Shown in pieces: positions 35,489 to 47,957 of a stretch of DNA of 64,000 bases. The position numbers were made by a program, and so were the translations under genes. Origin of the DNA: Nemopilema nomurai (taxonomy: Eukaryota; Cnidaria; Scyphozoa; Rhizostomeae; Rhizostomatidae); NCBI GenBank assembly GCA_003864495.1, contig ML133420.1, forward strand, positions 3,311,852-3,375,851. Direction: 5' to 3'. The notes beneath the pieces are model-generated. The model ran no database searches, was not told the origin of the DNA, and saw only the letters and a list, made by a program, of their open reading frames with translations. Position 1 is the first letter of the stretch, and every line of letters begins with the position of its first letter.

Positions 35489-37730
35489 AACATAGAATTC
35501 CTAGCAGTCTCGTAAAGGGGACAAACTAATAAAAAATGAATTTCGTCCTCCACAGCAGTTTTATTAAAAGATTGACAATACGGACATTTTCTATCAATCC
35601 TAGGAATAGGATTCTTCCCGTATCTACCTGTTTCAATCCTGAGGTTGTGGGCACTGAGACGTAGTTTTGCAAAGTTGGATCTTTTCTTTTTGCTAGGTAT
35701 CAAGTCTAAGTAATGCTCAAACTTATAAACAGTTTTGAAAGATGCGTATGTACAAAGCTTTTTATTGAGAATAGCTTGTTCTTTTAAATTTTCCATAATT
35801 TTTGACCTAAAATGGGAAGACACTTTTGATTTCACGATAGTGGAGTTATCGGTTGTATGTATTCTGTAAAGGGTCATCAGGGAACGGGCAATACTGACCC
35901 AATTAGAAACACCGGAATCTGCATCATTAATTAACATTTGAAGAGCTCTGTATGCATATCTGGAGGAATCAAGATTTATTAAACGAATATAAAATTTTAA
36001 GATATTAATGTGTCTATGTTCAAGCAACGAACAACGTCCCAACTCCGCATAAACCCCAAGAGACGTTGTAGATCCTTTAACACCTAGGGTTGACTTGCAA
36101 GCCATAAGATGAATTTTTTCCAGGCATTCCCATGTACCAAATCCCCATACGTCAGTGGCATAATTTAGAATAGGAAGTATTGTACTGTCAAATAAAATAT
36201 AATCGAATTAACTCTCCAAATATATTCACACAACTGGTAGATTCGAATAAGGTCACTGTTACCTTGCCATCAAGTCTCTTTTCATATAGTTTTGTATGCC
36301 TACTTATGCAGTATTTCCCGTTTATGTATATGTTGTATTTTACTATATATGTATTATTATAATCTAGTTTATATATATGTAGTATTATTAGTTATATTCA
36401 TATACATGTCATATCCCAGGGGGCAGTCATGTTATATTGCTCCTCCTGGGTTCTGTCCTTGTAATGTAGTTTAGTAGTTTGTACGTACTGTTTTAGGTAA
36501 TTTGTTGTGTAGGTTTTTATACCGAATATATATATAAAAAAAAAAATAAAATAAAAAAAAAAAAAATTCGAACGCGGAGCCAGGCGAAGCTGGCACGGCG
36601 ATCGAAAGAGACCAGCCAGAAGATGAGAATACGACCTTCCCAACTGCCTGATCAACGGCGAGGAATTATTCCTCTGAATGAATGGTGAGTAGGATAAACC
36701 GCCATTGAGTTTCAAAGTTAGAAATTCCGTATTCGCTTTGCATCGTGGCTGTTTTCAGGTACCATAACCTGATAAAAGTTTTCCAAAAGAGGCCTAGCCT
36801 AGGCTGATGAGTTTTGTGGGCAAATGTAAATTATGACCTGCCAAAACGAAAACGGCCAGGGGTTGGTTTGTATTTTGATTGTTATAAATTCTTAGGTGTG
36901 TGTGTGGTAAGTGTCAAACTGGGCTTCTTGTTGGTGCAAGGGAGTACCGATGCTGCCAAGGAAGTCCATGGGAAGCTTGTACTGCGGCATATCGGAAGCT
37001 TGTTTTTGAGAGCATCACGGACCGGGTGTACATTGAATCCAAAAATCACGCTCTTTTTGGTCAGGCTCATCAAGTTGAACGAAATCGCTTATCTGGCCTT
37101 CTGTGTCTACTTTTGCAGTTTAAGTAGATGCCACATCGGATAAACTTGTCGCCTCAGTAGTCGATGGTCTCTCATCAATGTTTGTTCCTTTTATGAGCTG
37201 TGGAGGATATTTCGTACTGGTTTTTAACAAATACTTGTGAATCACGTTTAACTAACAATAAACTTTGAAATGTGAAAGCTATAAAATGAAATAATAAAGA
37301 GAAATAATTAAATATGTACACATTTTTTTTTTTTAATCAATTTTCTCGCTTGAATTTTGCATCTGTACCCCATAGAAAGTTTTACTCAAATATTTTAAAC
37401 ATTACAGGAGATATTGAATTAGTTTTGATTATGTATTGCAATTATTTTAGAAAGTTATCAAACTAACTGAAAAAATGCTGACATTGACATTGGTGAGGCA
37501 AGGAGTACCTAGTGTAGTAGATTGTCCAGTTACCAGGAACTTGTAGTATCTGTCAAGGCAATCAGAAGCGGGAGCCTGGAGCCTCCAATACTATATATGC
37601 CTTAAAATAGTGTACTGGCGGGGAAGCAATACAATAGGCAGACCCCCCCCCCCCCCAAATAAATTTCGTTCTGACGACACTGCCTGGTTTGTTATGAAAT
37701 CTCCGACTGCCCTTTATGTGAATGTTCAAT

Positions 37731-40600
37731 CGTCGATTCTAAAAGACTGAACACTCCAAGAACAGGCTGAACACCCCAAGAACACCCAAAGAACACCCTA
37801 AGAACAATCGATTAAGTGGCTCAACACCCTTTAAAACATATCAAAATCGGCATATCATTCGAAAAATAATTTGGTCAATCAATAAAAATTAATTTTGGGG
37901 CGGGAAGGGGTCTAATGCTGTTGGTGTTGTTACAACCAACTGATGTTTTGCGCGTCAAAATTGTGAACGGGGGTTTGTACACGGGAACAATTTCGAGTTT
38001 GATCCCGTTGTTTTGAAAATCTTTCACATCCTGTGACAATGTAAAAATACGACATGTCACTGGACTACCTATTGTCTTCCAAACAATTGTTCCTCATCCG
38101 TTAATTTGTCCAAATGTCAGGGGCGGATCCAGAAAATTTTCTGACCGGTGCTTAACTTTGAATGTGCCACACCCGAAAAAATTACCACACCCTATATTAA
38201 ATTCGGTTCCGATGATCTATATACAAGAGTTGCTATGATATGTTTTGAAATTTATATCCTTTATGTTTGGTATAGGCTATTTCAGCCTGAAGAATAATAA
38301 ATGAACATTTAGACTCAAAAACCTGATTTGATAAGGATTTTGGGAATATATGAAACTTGAGCATTTTTATTGAAAGAAACTTTTCTAGCAAATTCAATTC
38401 GTGAGTCACGTTAGCGTTGTTCCCACCTTGCTCTATCACTTAATAGGTGAATATCCTAAATTAGAAGAATCACTGAAAGGATGGCTGTCAATAAAGATTA
38501 GCGTGGAAATGCCATCACTTTCAGAAAGCAATTATCACCATCATGACGTTTTGTCGTGAAATCATCAAGAACAAAGTTGCAAAATGCATGGCCTAGTCAC
38601 TCAAGTCCGCTGATTAACCCTTCACGCTATGTAGCGCCTCTTATAGAATTTCAACATGTAACTTTTTATTGTTAAGAAAAAGCTTTCTTATGAAAAAGTG
38701 CGGATACACCGATTTCTGAATGTATAAAAGATGTTGCTTTTTTGAGCTGCCAGGACCAAAATCCGAGGGCGACCTCAACCCCAAAATAACATTGTTCCGT
38801 AAATAAAAACACATAAAAGTTGATCTGAAATTATAGGCCATAAGGAAACAAAACTATAAGCCATGGCCTCTCTTGCTCTCCCAACCATCGGTAAGCTGCT
38901 AGTCAGCAAATGAATCAATGAAATCTTTGCACCTCGAAAGTATGCTCGCCTCCCCTTCTCTAACACATCGATTGTCACCAATTTGATTCTATTTACAGCG
39001 TCGAACTGTTAATTTTTAAAAGCATCTTGTAAGCACGACAGAAGATTCTTGCACTCATCCATCTCGTCCCACGAATGAGGTACGCCCGTGACGGAAGACA
39101 AGCGAATGAATCCTAATCGTTTATTGGCTATTTCGACCTGACCGGTGCTCTGATGACGTCGAGCACCGGTGTGATTGGCTAATATTCGATCTGAGCACCG
39201 GTGAGAAAGTAGATGATTTGCTAGCTCCATTCTTGAGGACTCTATTCTACTGACCCACCGGTGCTCGGTATACAATCGAATAACAGAATTTCATTGGAGG
39301 GTGAAATTTGCAATTCGTATTGTTACTGGTAATCATTCAAATTCTGTCAGAATCTTGTTCCGATAAATACTCTACTTTGATATGAAACTATAACGCAGCA
39401 AAACAAAGCAGTTCAGATAGAAATTTGGTATTTTCGTGTAAAAGAGGGAAGAAATATTGAATTTCTCATTGGTAGAAGGTGTTTGTTTTATTTTGTGACA
39501 ATCTATTTAGCTTGATTTTAAGCACAAATTAACTTTGGTCAGAAACACAACTCTGAAAATCTGACCGGTGCTCAAGCACCCTTTGCATAACTTTTATTAC
39601 ATCGTTTCAGCTCTACCTACGTCTTACCCTCGTTTTCATTCCTTTTCGGTATCTACTTTTAGTGCATGACTCGGTTGTTTTTCTTACATTGTATCGTCGC
39701 TAAAGCTAATATCATGTTAGTCACTTTTCCTGTTTTTCTAAAATATTATTGGTTAAGTTCTTCACGTGTTTCCACGTAGCTTTTTATATAAACAGTAGTT
39801 TGTAATTAAAATTCAACTTATGTTCCATGTCTCACTGGAGTCATGTTTATTGTTGATCGAATGAAAATGTTAATGTGAAACTTGTAGTTTTCTATACCGC
39901 TCGAGCCTGACTGCCCTTCACACAAATGAAACAGAAAATGCACGGTGTAGGACTTGTTAGAGGGTAGCAGCAGGACCGCAGTTTGCGACTTAAAAGAGGG
40001 CATAAGAGGAGCACATTTTTGGGGCCATGATAATCTTACTAGAACTACCGTAAATCCTCGAATTGGCCCCCACCCTGGAACTACAAATTATTAATAGGCT
40101 CCCACTGCTGCCGTAAATGCTCGAATCGGACCCCTCAGTTTGTTGGTTTTTGCTATCTAGGGTTGCCTTTGGCGCTTTTTCTTAAGTACCGCAAAATTTC
40201 GTACTTTTGATAATAATTGATTAAATGCTCATATAGCTCATATAAGTCTTTTAACAATATCTTCTTAATGTCTTCAATGACTTCAAAACAACGGGAATTT
40301 GCTTGAATGCACAAAAGGAGTCAAACTCGAAATTGCTCCCTTGTACAAACCCCCGTTTACACTTTTAACGCGCAAAACATCAGTTGGTTGTAACAACACC
40401 AACAGCATTAGACTTATCAGGCCCCTTCCCGCCCCAAAATCAATTTTTATTGATTGACAAAAATATTTTTCGAATGATATGCCGATTTTGATAAGTTTTA
40501 AAGGGTGTTCAGCCGCTTAATCGATTGTTCTTAGGGTGTTCTTGGGGTGTTCTTGGGGTGTTCAGCCTGTTCTTGGAGTGTTCAGTCTTTTAGAAACGAC
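37731..40600. repeat. Long inverted-repeat structure, unit B copy
   Basis: Same arms as in unit A (left about 37731-38020, right about 40278-40600). The gggtgttc tract differs by small indels. The interior matches unit A except for small changes, including a stop in the minus-strand frame noted at 14107-14610. Confidence 0.7.
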
Positions 40601-41527
40601 GAATGTTCAATTTGGATTTTCCAAATATTGTCCAAAATTTTTCTTGGATATACATAAATAGTTTGTAAAAAAACTCTCTACGAAGGGAGTTCACAACGAC
40701 ACTGGTACAGGAATGAAGCACTGCGCATTCACATATAAAGTATTATGTGGGTGTCCCCGGGGTTTATGTGGCATCATCGACAACGTACTTCAGGTGTTAA
40801 AGCAATAGGAATTTGATAGGCAGTTATCCAAAACAATATCAAACATATTACTCACCATGAGCTGTTGACGCTTGCCAAACTCTTCGTCTTGTTTTGGTTT
40901 GCGGACTGAAGGTACACAGCATCTCGTCGAAGAAATGTTTTGGTGTTTTTGGTGTCAAAAACAGGTATCGAGGAGAACGTCAAAACTTGTGCAAAGTTAA
41001 ACAATGCATCGAGTTTCTGTTGGTGCAGCAGTTTTCAGACATTGCTTGAGTTATAATAAGCAAAAAAACCCTCTGGGGGACAACAGTTGTGCCATCACAT
41101 AGTCAAACCATACAGCAGCTCAGTTCTATTCGAACGATACACAACCACTTTACGTCACAGAGGTCATGTGACCGCCTGCCCGACCGCGTTTTTCTTATGA
41201 CACATTTTGGCCAAAGTGGGTGTCAGAAAACCCCGATTTTCGAGAAAAGTACGTCGAAAATGAAAAATCGAAGTTCACCATCGTTACCAGCGATGTTTAG
41301 TTTATAGTTTAAGCGAATAAAAAATTTCGTGTCATATGCACTTTAAACTCCCAAACATTGACCCTTAATGGTTACACCGTAAAAACAATTTTTAGGAAAT
41401 GTTTTTGCAAGGCTAATGACGTGGTAATGGACGTGCACGTTATGGGAAATGTCGTCCACCCATAAACATTGGTGTTAGGGGAATTCACAAATTCATACAA
41501 TAAAGCTGGTTTGTAAACATTAACAAT

Positions 41528-41674
41528 TACCATAAATTCTCGAATAATAATGTCTTCTTAATTTCTACAATAATTTTATAAGCCCCACTTGTATAAGCCC
41601 CCCTTCGAGTAAGCCACATCCAAAAATATCAAAAATAAACAAGCCTCCAGGGAGGCTATTTCGAGGATACAGTA
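41528..41674. mobile_element. Small MITE, unit B copy
   Basis: Same 147-bp inverted-end element as at 16861-17007, at the equivalent place in unit B. Confidence 0.55.
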
Positions 41675-41882
41675 CTGCTCTTATATACACAATTGATGAA
41701 ATATTTATTTGTTTAATTGCTATTGATTCATATTTGGGCCTCATAAAATTTTTTTATTCATGGGCATCCCACAGTCAGTCAACTGAATTTGAATTTAATG
41801 AAAACATTTAGAAAAATTGTATTACAGTATTCAACTGACTACTTTTTCTTATTGGGACGCTTCTCTAGTTGTTGTTCTTTTT

Positions 41883-44621
41883 TTATTTCCTTTTCTGTGT
41901 CACACGTGTTACACAAGTATGATGGGCTCTTTTAGGTTTTTCCGAAAAACGTGTCTGGTGCCTTAGTACAAGTTCTTGCTTGGGTACTTTTTCATGGTCA
42001 CATTTCAGAGTTGGTGGTGCTACTATGGACAGTTTTCTTTTGGTTTCAGAATATGTTGACAATTGGTTTCTCCTTTCCGGGCTCTTGTTAACAATCTCTC
42101 TACATAACCTGAAAATAGCAAAACAGCCACTGAAATTGTTTGTTGCTTATGATCAGTTTTCATTTAATAAATACCTTGATCAACAAAATAATCAAAATCA
42201 ACAAATGATGAATTACATTACATAAATTTAAAAAATATTTCACAATAAGTAAGCTTACTGTAAGTGCTTTTGGAACGAATTGCTTTTACCACACCAGGAA
42301 TCTTTTTTGTACTTCAGGTATGATACTCTCTGTCGCTTTTCTCCCAGTTTTATTTTAAGTTGCCTTTCCTCACAGTTTTCGTTAAAATGAATTGCAGCCA
42401 AGAGCACCCTAAAGATAACAGATAAGACTATTGATTTAGGTAGTATTACTTTTGCATGACAAGAAAAGATGGAACTTGTTGATTTCAGTTTTAAAGATGA
42501 CTTTGTCAATGAAGGAGAGCCTGGTGCATAAAAGGATACTGTGCTATAGAGTATATGAAACCCTACAGAAAAGGTTCAACTTGACAAAGTAGCCTACCTT
42601 GCAGTCATTGCCATGAAACGAAAATGGGTATGCTTTGGTGCAAAATGAAGCACAATGTTATGGAAGGACTCCAGGTGACTTGTTTGCTGGGCAGATGACA
42701 TTTTCATCAAATCATTGACAAGCTGGTTTGTTGTGAGTTTTGCTTTAAGCTCTTTGTATGCCTTGTAAGTGCTACCTGTCACCAAATTTACAACAAAAGT
42801 TATAAAAAACACTTGGTTGGTAGGCAGAATAAGCATACAGTCTCTATACTTGCTTTATACTGATTCTAACATTTGATGTAAAGTCTTACCCTTTTCTAAC
42901 CAGTCCCTTTCAATTTTCTTATGTGGACACTCTTTGTAGATTTTTCCATGTCCTTTATGAATGTTGATGATGTGGTTAAACAAGGACAGCCACTTCTCTC
43001 TCATCAGCTCTGGGTTGTCATTACTTGAGCTTGCACACCAATAGACATGATTTTTGACTGACTGAATCCAACTATTAATTATTTGGTTCTTCTTACCTTT
43101 TCCAATTTTCCCACTTGTTTACCAATTGCTGGAGAGGAAGTGACATTGCTCTATAACATATTGGTTGTTTATTGTATGTCATGAGATAGTATTGATCTGT
43201 TGTTTTCATGATACAGTATGGATATAAAAGTATATATTTTCTTTACGTAAAGCTCTAGTAATATCAAAAGCTATAAAATCTTGATGAAAACACATCATAA
43301 CATGTATTATTTTCAAATATTCCAGTCAATGACAGCTCATAAAACTGTTATTTGTAAAAAAATGCTATTTTTTCATCCAATACTATTTGAAGCCATTATA
43401 TTGATATTAAAACCTCACTTGTTAAGTCTGGACAGATAGTAGCTTTTTATTATCAAGATCCATTAGAGAATAGCTCCAATATTTGGCTGTGTACCCAGGG
43501 GAATCCATTTTAGTATCGCCACCAATTGTTTTTATCTCCTTCCTATACTTATCAATTATGCTTTTTCGTAAAAAATGCCACTCATCATTTACAGATGGAA
43601 TCAAATACAGTGTCTGGATTCTGTTATATGTGCACTCTGAGATGCATGGTGACCACATGTTCCTGAAGAACAACAATGTCTTTGCCGGCTGGCATCCAGA
43701 AAACAGGGTACTGGCAGATATTAAAAAATTGCCCATAGGCATATCACCAAGCATTGGTTGGCTATACCAGATCTTCTTGTGTCCTTGAATGCACATTGTT
43801 TTAATTTTGACAAGTGAGCCTACAAGTTTCTGTGATTTTTCCAGGAAAGGGCTAAGACACACTGTACATAATGTGAATAACTGTAGGAGACAAGATTCAA
43901 AGACAAAGTATTTTCTTTCCTTGAATTGTTGATTTTTGTTACAATTGTCTGAAGATTCACTGGACACAGACTGCCCATCTGATTCAGAGGGCCCCCAAGC
44001 AGATGAAACATCACTGTCTGAAGCCTCACTCCTGTCATCCAATATGATATCTTGGGCAGCATACAATTGCATTTTCTCGATATCTGAAGATGCCAGGTCG
44101 GTCTGGGTCTGTTTGTCACGCCATGGTGGTGGAAGATAGCAACTCACATATTTTTCTTTTGAGTTAACAGTTACTTGTGTTGCTGAAAAATAAAAAAAGC
44201 AACAGTAAAACATTTATGCAAATAATGTTTTTCCAAGCTACAATTAGATATTTTAGATATTTTCTCCCTTACAAAGATTTAGCTGAGGCTGAATCTATTA
44301 TCCAAATGAGTTTCAAAGATCTTTTTAAAAATTCAAAGATCACTATATAGTTAGAAGAATATGAAGAATATAATGTCTAAATTTACTCTTGTTTGAAGTT
44401 TCTGTGTCTGCCTGCGTAGCTCTAGAGCGATAGGGAATTCGAGTTTGGGCTTATACTATGTGACCCACTGCTGTTTGCATGAGAACGTTTGTCACGTCTT
44501 GACTGTCACTACCCAAATGGGGCTGGTGAACGTGCAAATCATTGAATTCACTTTCTGTCACAGTAGCAATGTCTTGGTACAACAACTCATCAGGCATTTT
44601 GTTAAAATTTTCCTCTTCCAT
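41883..44621 (-). pseudogene. Spliced DDE-like gene, middle missing, unit B
   Basis: Same exon set and same missing middle as in unit A, virtually base-identical, so the damage predates the A/B duplication. The main exon corresponds to about 43437-44182 and the later exons to about 42255-42776. Unit C has no copy in this window. Confidence 0.65.
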
Positions 44622-45981
44622 TGTTGCATGCTCTGGTTAATTTTCACCCCCTTCCTTTGACAATAATTCTCCAACAATCTAAAAATTTGAAAATGTTTTG
44701 CTTGAAATATGAGTTACATTGTAATAGTACATTATCGGAGAAAATAATGGTCAAGGAAGGGGAGTCGATTGCCCCCCATCATGTTTAGAACTTGGGAAGT
44801 GGGGAAAGCCAACTCAAATTAGCGACTCGGAAAAAACAAATGCACTGGCTTCACCCCCACCTCCCCTCACTTCCTTCCTTTCACCCCTCCATCCCCCTTT
44901 ACCCCTCCTTTTCAAACATCAATCCCCGTCATTGGACCCTGCGGCCCTTAACTTGAAGCTTGATAAAATTTTCAAACCCAATAAAGAACCGATTTTCAAT
45001 AAAATTAATGTCAATAAATATCTTTTCACTCACTCAAGTACAGCTGACGCGAGTATTTCTAAATTCCTTATTGAGAGAAGTACTTTTTAACAACAGTTCC
45101 TTACGCTTGAGATAGAAATATCGTTCTCACCTCCAACATTCTCCGTTTATGGTAAGCGCTCCCATTGTGAATACGCCGTGTAAGGCTACATTTTGATGAA
45201 CTCAGCATTGGCTGAAGCTTTGATGTAAGGTAAGCTCGCTTGCCCTTCTGGTACGATTTTAATTTTGGCTGTCCAAAACAAAACTTGGTAAAAAGCCATT
45301 GGGTTTTAAACTAAGTTTGAATTTCACTCCTGTTATTTCCACGAGGCCCGGGTTTCTTTCGAAGCAAGGTGGCTCCATGATTGGGCCTAAAATCTTCACG
45401 CTTCTGGTTTGCAAGCCAGCGTTTTAACAGATCACGGTCAGTCGGGAACCGAAAAAGGGACTTTTCAACTCCAGTGCAATTATAGGCAGCACAACGAACT
45501 ATTTTTTAAGTTTATTTAAGGCAGAAAGTTACTGTAAAGCTTATAGACGGTCGAATCCTTATAGACGGCCTTATAAACAAGTCACTTGTGACGTCAGCCG
45601 ATCAATTTTAACGACCCGTTGCGATAATCTCGTTTCCGCTTCGGAAAATTCCCGAGTAATGGCAGTGACGTATTTGACGTGTTAAAGTGCGAAAAGCAGG
45701 AAAATGGTGATGCTAATGAAAATAATATTATCAGATTTGAATTCAGTGGAACATTCTGCGTAGAATAAGGCAAACTTTTTTTGCGTGTCAGTTCTCCTTT
45801 AAGGCTGATTTCCACGAGACGAATTTCGCCTCGAATTTCACCACGAAGCGATTTCGCGGCGTATTGGCGCCCAATTCCAAAATTTCATGTATGATAAAAG
45901 TTTTACTGATAAAAACGAAAAACAACTTTGAAATTATTATAGTTGAAGCGTTAAAAAAGGAAACAATTTTGGGTAAGAAAA

Positions 45982-46200
45982 GTCTACGAAGAGCATTTAG
46001 AGAAAGGAGAATTTCATCTGTTGGTAAGGGACTTGAGGCTACATGACCACGAGTAGTTTTTCAATGTTTTCGGATGTCATCCTTAACGTTTGAAGAACTG
46101 TTATTCTTGGTTGGTTCAAAAATCTCGAAGCAAAATACCGTTATGTGTGATCCGGTGGTAACAGGGGATGCCCAGAGCACAACCATGACTCGCCGCATGT
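45982..46200 (+). pseudogene. HARBI1-like transposase relic, unit C copy
   Basis: Third copy of the HARBI1-like fragment, with a few substitutions and small deletions relative to A and B. It ends before the point (46661) where unit C diverges from the other two. Confidence 0.55.
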
Positions 46201-46660
46201 CCTGACCATTGACTTGCTTTATACAATCCAAAGGCGACTACAAAGCAAAGGGATTTTCCATTCTGCTCAATAAAAAGTGAAAGTACCGCCCAATTTATTG
46301 TTCAAAGCCTATTTGGATAGCGGCTGTTATTCGTGAAAAGAAAGTAGTAGTTTTTGGCCAGTTTTGCTTTCACCTTGATTAGCCAAGGACATGCACCAAC
46401 CTGATACATGTTGAACCAAGATACACGACAGTATCCACCTAGACGACTCTGGTGGACGCATCTGAGGTGAATAAAGTGGAGCAGTAGGCAATCTTCGGAC
46501 GCCTAGCAGCGTATACAAAACAAAGGAATAAACTGAAAACCTTGAGGTATCATCAAAGTTATTCTTGATACCGTTTGTCAAACCTGCAATTAAAAACCTG
46601 CATCTCAATCTGATGTTCGCTGCTTTATTACTATTTGAAAGAAGGCAAATATCTCCAGCC
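46201..46660. other. Shared non-coding segment at the C-unit divergence point
   Basis: Continuous with units A and B up to ctccagcc (46653-46660), where A and B pass into the Penelope-like fragment and C into unrelated sequence. No gene seen. Confidence 0.6.
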
Positions 46661-47754
46661 AGTTGTGGTGGAATAGTAGCCTTTATAGTCATTGGGTTTC
46701 GCCAGGGTAGACCTCTTACCTATGGTGTTTGGATCCTGCCGGGAGTGGCTGAAAAACACAAACAGTCTTTAAATCGAAGAGGTCAAATCATTTACACAAT
46801 AGCTCGAAAACACGAAACACTAATTTGATGGCTGCCCATAGTTTTATCCTGGCGATATAAAAAATAGAAATTCCAGAAACCTGACGCGTGGTTGCCAAGT
46901 CTCGGTTTGGCCTTGAGACTCACAGATATCCCCATCTTCTCATAGTCTCACGACGGGGTTACGTTTCTCACAGATCTTTTCCTGGGACTCAATCATCTTT
47001 TAATTCAGATCAAACACCTCAGTGGCTGCTGAACACATTCCATTCCACTACAGTGTTTATGACAAAATCGTCATAACTTTAGACTTTTGGTCCTTTTTAC
47101 AAATAAGTGCACATTCTCGTCTATTCCTTATGCGTTTTTGTTGTTCATTGCCTCGATTGTTTTTTCTTAAGTTTAATGCATGTTATCTGTGTTTTTCTGG
47201 AATGTTTTAAATGTGAAATAAACAAATGTTTAGGCATTCTGAATGGTCTAGCTTTAAGCCATTTGAGCACTCCAGATCTACTAAAATTCTTCTGCCTCCA
47301 ACCACGGACCCCAGTTCAATTGTTCACTCGCTCTGTGCTCATGAAATCACGCGGGTATTATTTCTAAAAATATGGCATATTTGCTGAAACTCAAAAATTT
47401 GTGTAAGGTATATGCGTTGCAGTAATCGTCTGTTTTGTCTTTGATTCTGTCCATTTGTTCTATATACATATGATATGCTCAATATGTTATATAGCTATCA
47501 ATATCAATATCAATAGATATTCAGTTAATATTCAATATAATATTCTATATTCTGTAAAGGAGGGAGGGTTATGCTTGTCGTGCCAAGAAAGGATAACATT
47601 TCCAAAGGTACAATTTTTCAAAACGAGCAATCGACACTTTTGCTTTCAATTGTCGAATCCGCTGGTTTTGCTTTCTCTCTTTTATCTTGCTTAATCCCCC
47701 CAAACTCGCTAGAAACACTTGGGCAGTAATAGTTTCACAATGGCATGAAGTAGC
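46661..47754. other. Unit C-specific sequence, no gene recognised
   Basis: AT-rich and non-coding as far as I can see, with an imperfect AT-rich simple repeat (tatcaatatcaat) at about 47485-47555. The short frames have no recognisable domain. Confidence 0.5.
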
Positions 47755-47885
47755 GGAACTAGTTTTTACTTTTTCGTCCGACACTTCTCAGAGTATGGCG
47801 GGTCAAAAACACTAGAGAGTGATAAGAAGAGCGCATGGTTGGTTATAATTGACCAATCGGCGTTACTTACCACCTAACTTTAGAA
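47755..47885 (-). mobile_element. Penelope-like 3' tail, inverted and with broken hammerhead
   Basis: The inverse complement matches 2385-2570 of unit A: the ...gataagcaaagcgcgtgattggtt... region, cactctagtgtttt, then atactctgagaagtgtcggacgaaa. The hammerhead core reads CTGAGAA instead of CTGAGGA, and the helix III / cleavage / helix I 3' strand is deleted, so this copy cannot fold as a ribozyme. Same family, opposite orientation. Confidence 0.7.
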
Positions 47886-47957
47886 GATCCCAAGGAATCT
47901 TAGCCCCTGTTTCCTTGACCAAATCTGCCGATGGGGCCATTCATCTTCAGCTTGATC

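Larger units (their letters stand above)
30938..36194 (-). mobile_element. LINE 3' end (middle element of nest), minus strand
   Basis: The poly-T at 30937-30958 is the tail of a minus-strand LINE flanked by a short AAATAT repeat (about 30932 and 36195). Its reading frame runs from about 36190 down to 35489 (LNYATDVWGFGTWECLEKI and, near the end, a CPYC...VEDEIHFLLVCPLY zinc-knuckle-like segment). It is split by the gypsy element and continues from 31395 (KFRRISSLDLCDKF) to a stop at 31216-31218. The sequence from 31215 to 30959 is the 3' UTR. A 5'-truncated copy inserted into the outer LINE. Confidence 0.8.
30534..36562 (+). mobile_element. LINE 3' end (outer element of nest), plus strand
   Basis: Absent from unit A at 11904. 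Flanked by a 12-bp direct repeat aaaattcgaacg (30522-30533 and 36563-36574) and ending in an A-rich tail. The left part (30534-30936) encodes a LINE C-terminal domain with the zinc-knuckle-like stretch MCPNNDGIETTEHFLLLCPAF (C..11..H....C). After the nested insertion the frame ends near 36250 and is followed by a 3' UTR with AT-rich tail. A 5'-truncated retrocopy with target duplication and poly(A) is classic target-primed insertion. It postdates the A/B duplication. Confidence 0.85.
30423..37127 (+). pseudogene. P2X7-C-like gene fragment, unit B, split by retroelements
   Basis: The first exon (30423-30533) is interrupted after KIRT by the 6-kb retroelement nest and resumes at 36575. The CVCGKC / EYRCC exon lies at about 36899-37127. 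The insertion makes any product from this copy unlikely. Confidence 0.5.
30152..41342. mobile_element. TTAA-flanked DNA transposon, unit B copy (interrupted)
   Basis: Same element as in unit A, with TTAA at 30148-30151 and 41343-41346, enlarged by a 6.03-kb nested retroelement insertion at 30534-36562. Because the TTAA element occurs at the same place in A and B, it predates their duplication. Confidence 0.8.
20124..44791. repeat. Tandem segmental duplication, unit B
   Basis: Nearly base-identical to unit A apart from a 6.03-kb nested retroelement insertion (30534-36562), a satellite block shorter by about 1.5 kb, and scattered small indels. These length differences account for the 24.7 kb against 20.1 kb. 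Its LRR gene copy is frameshifted. Confidence 0.95.
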
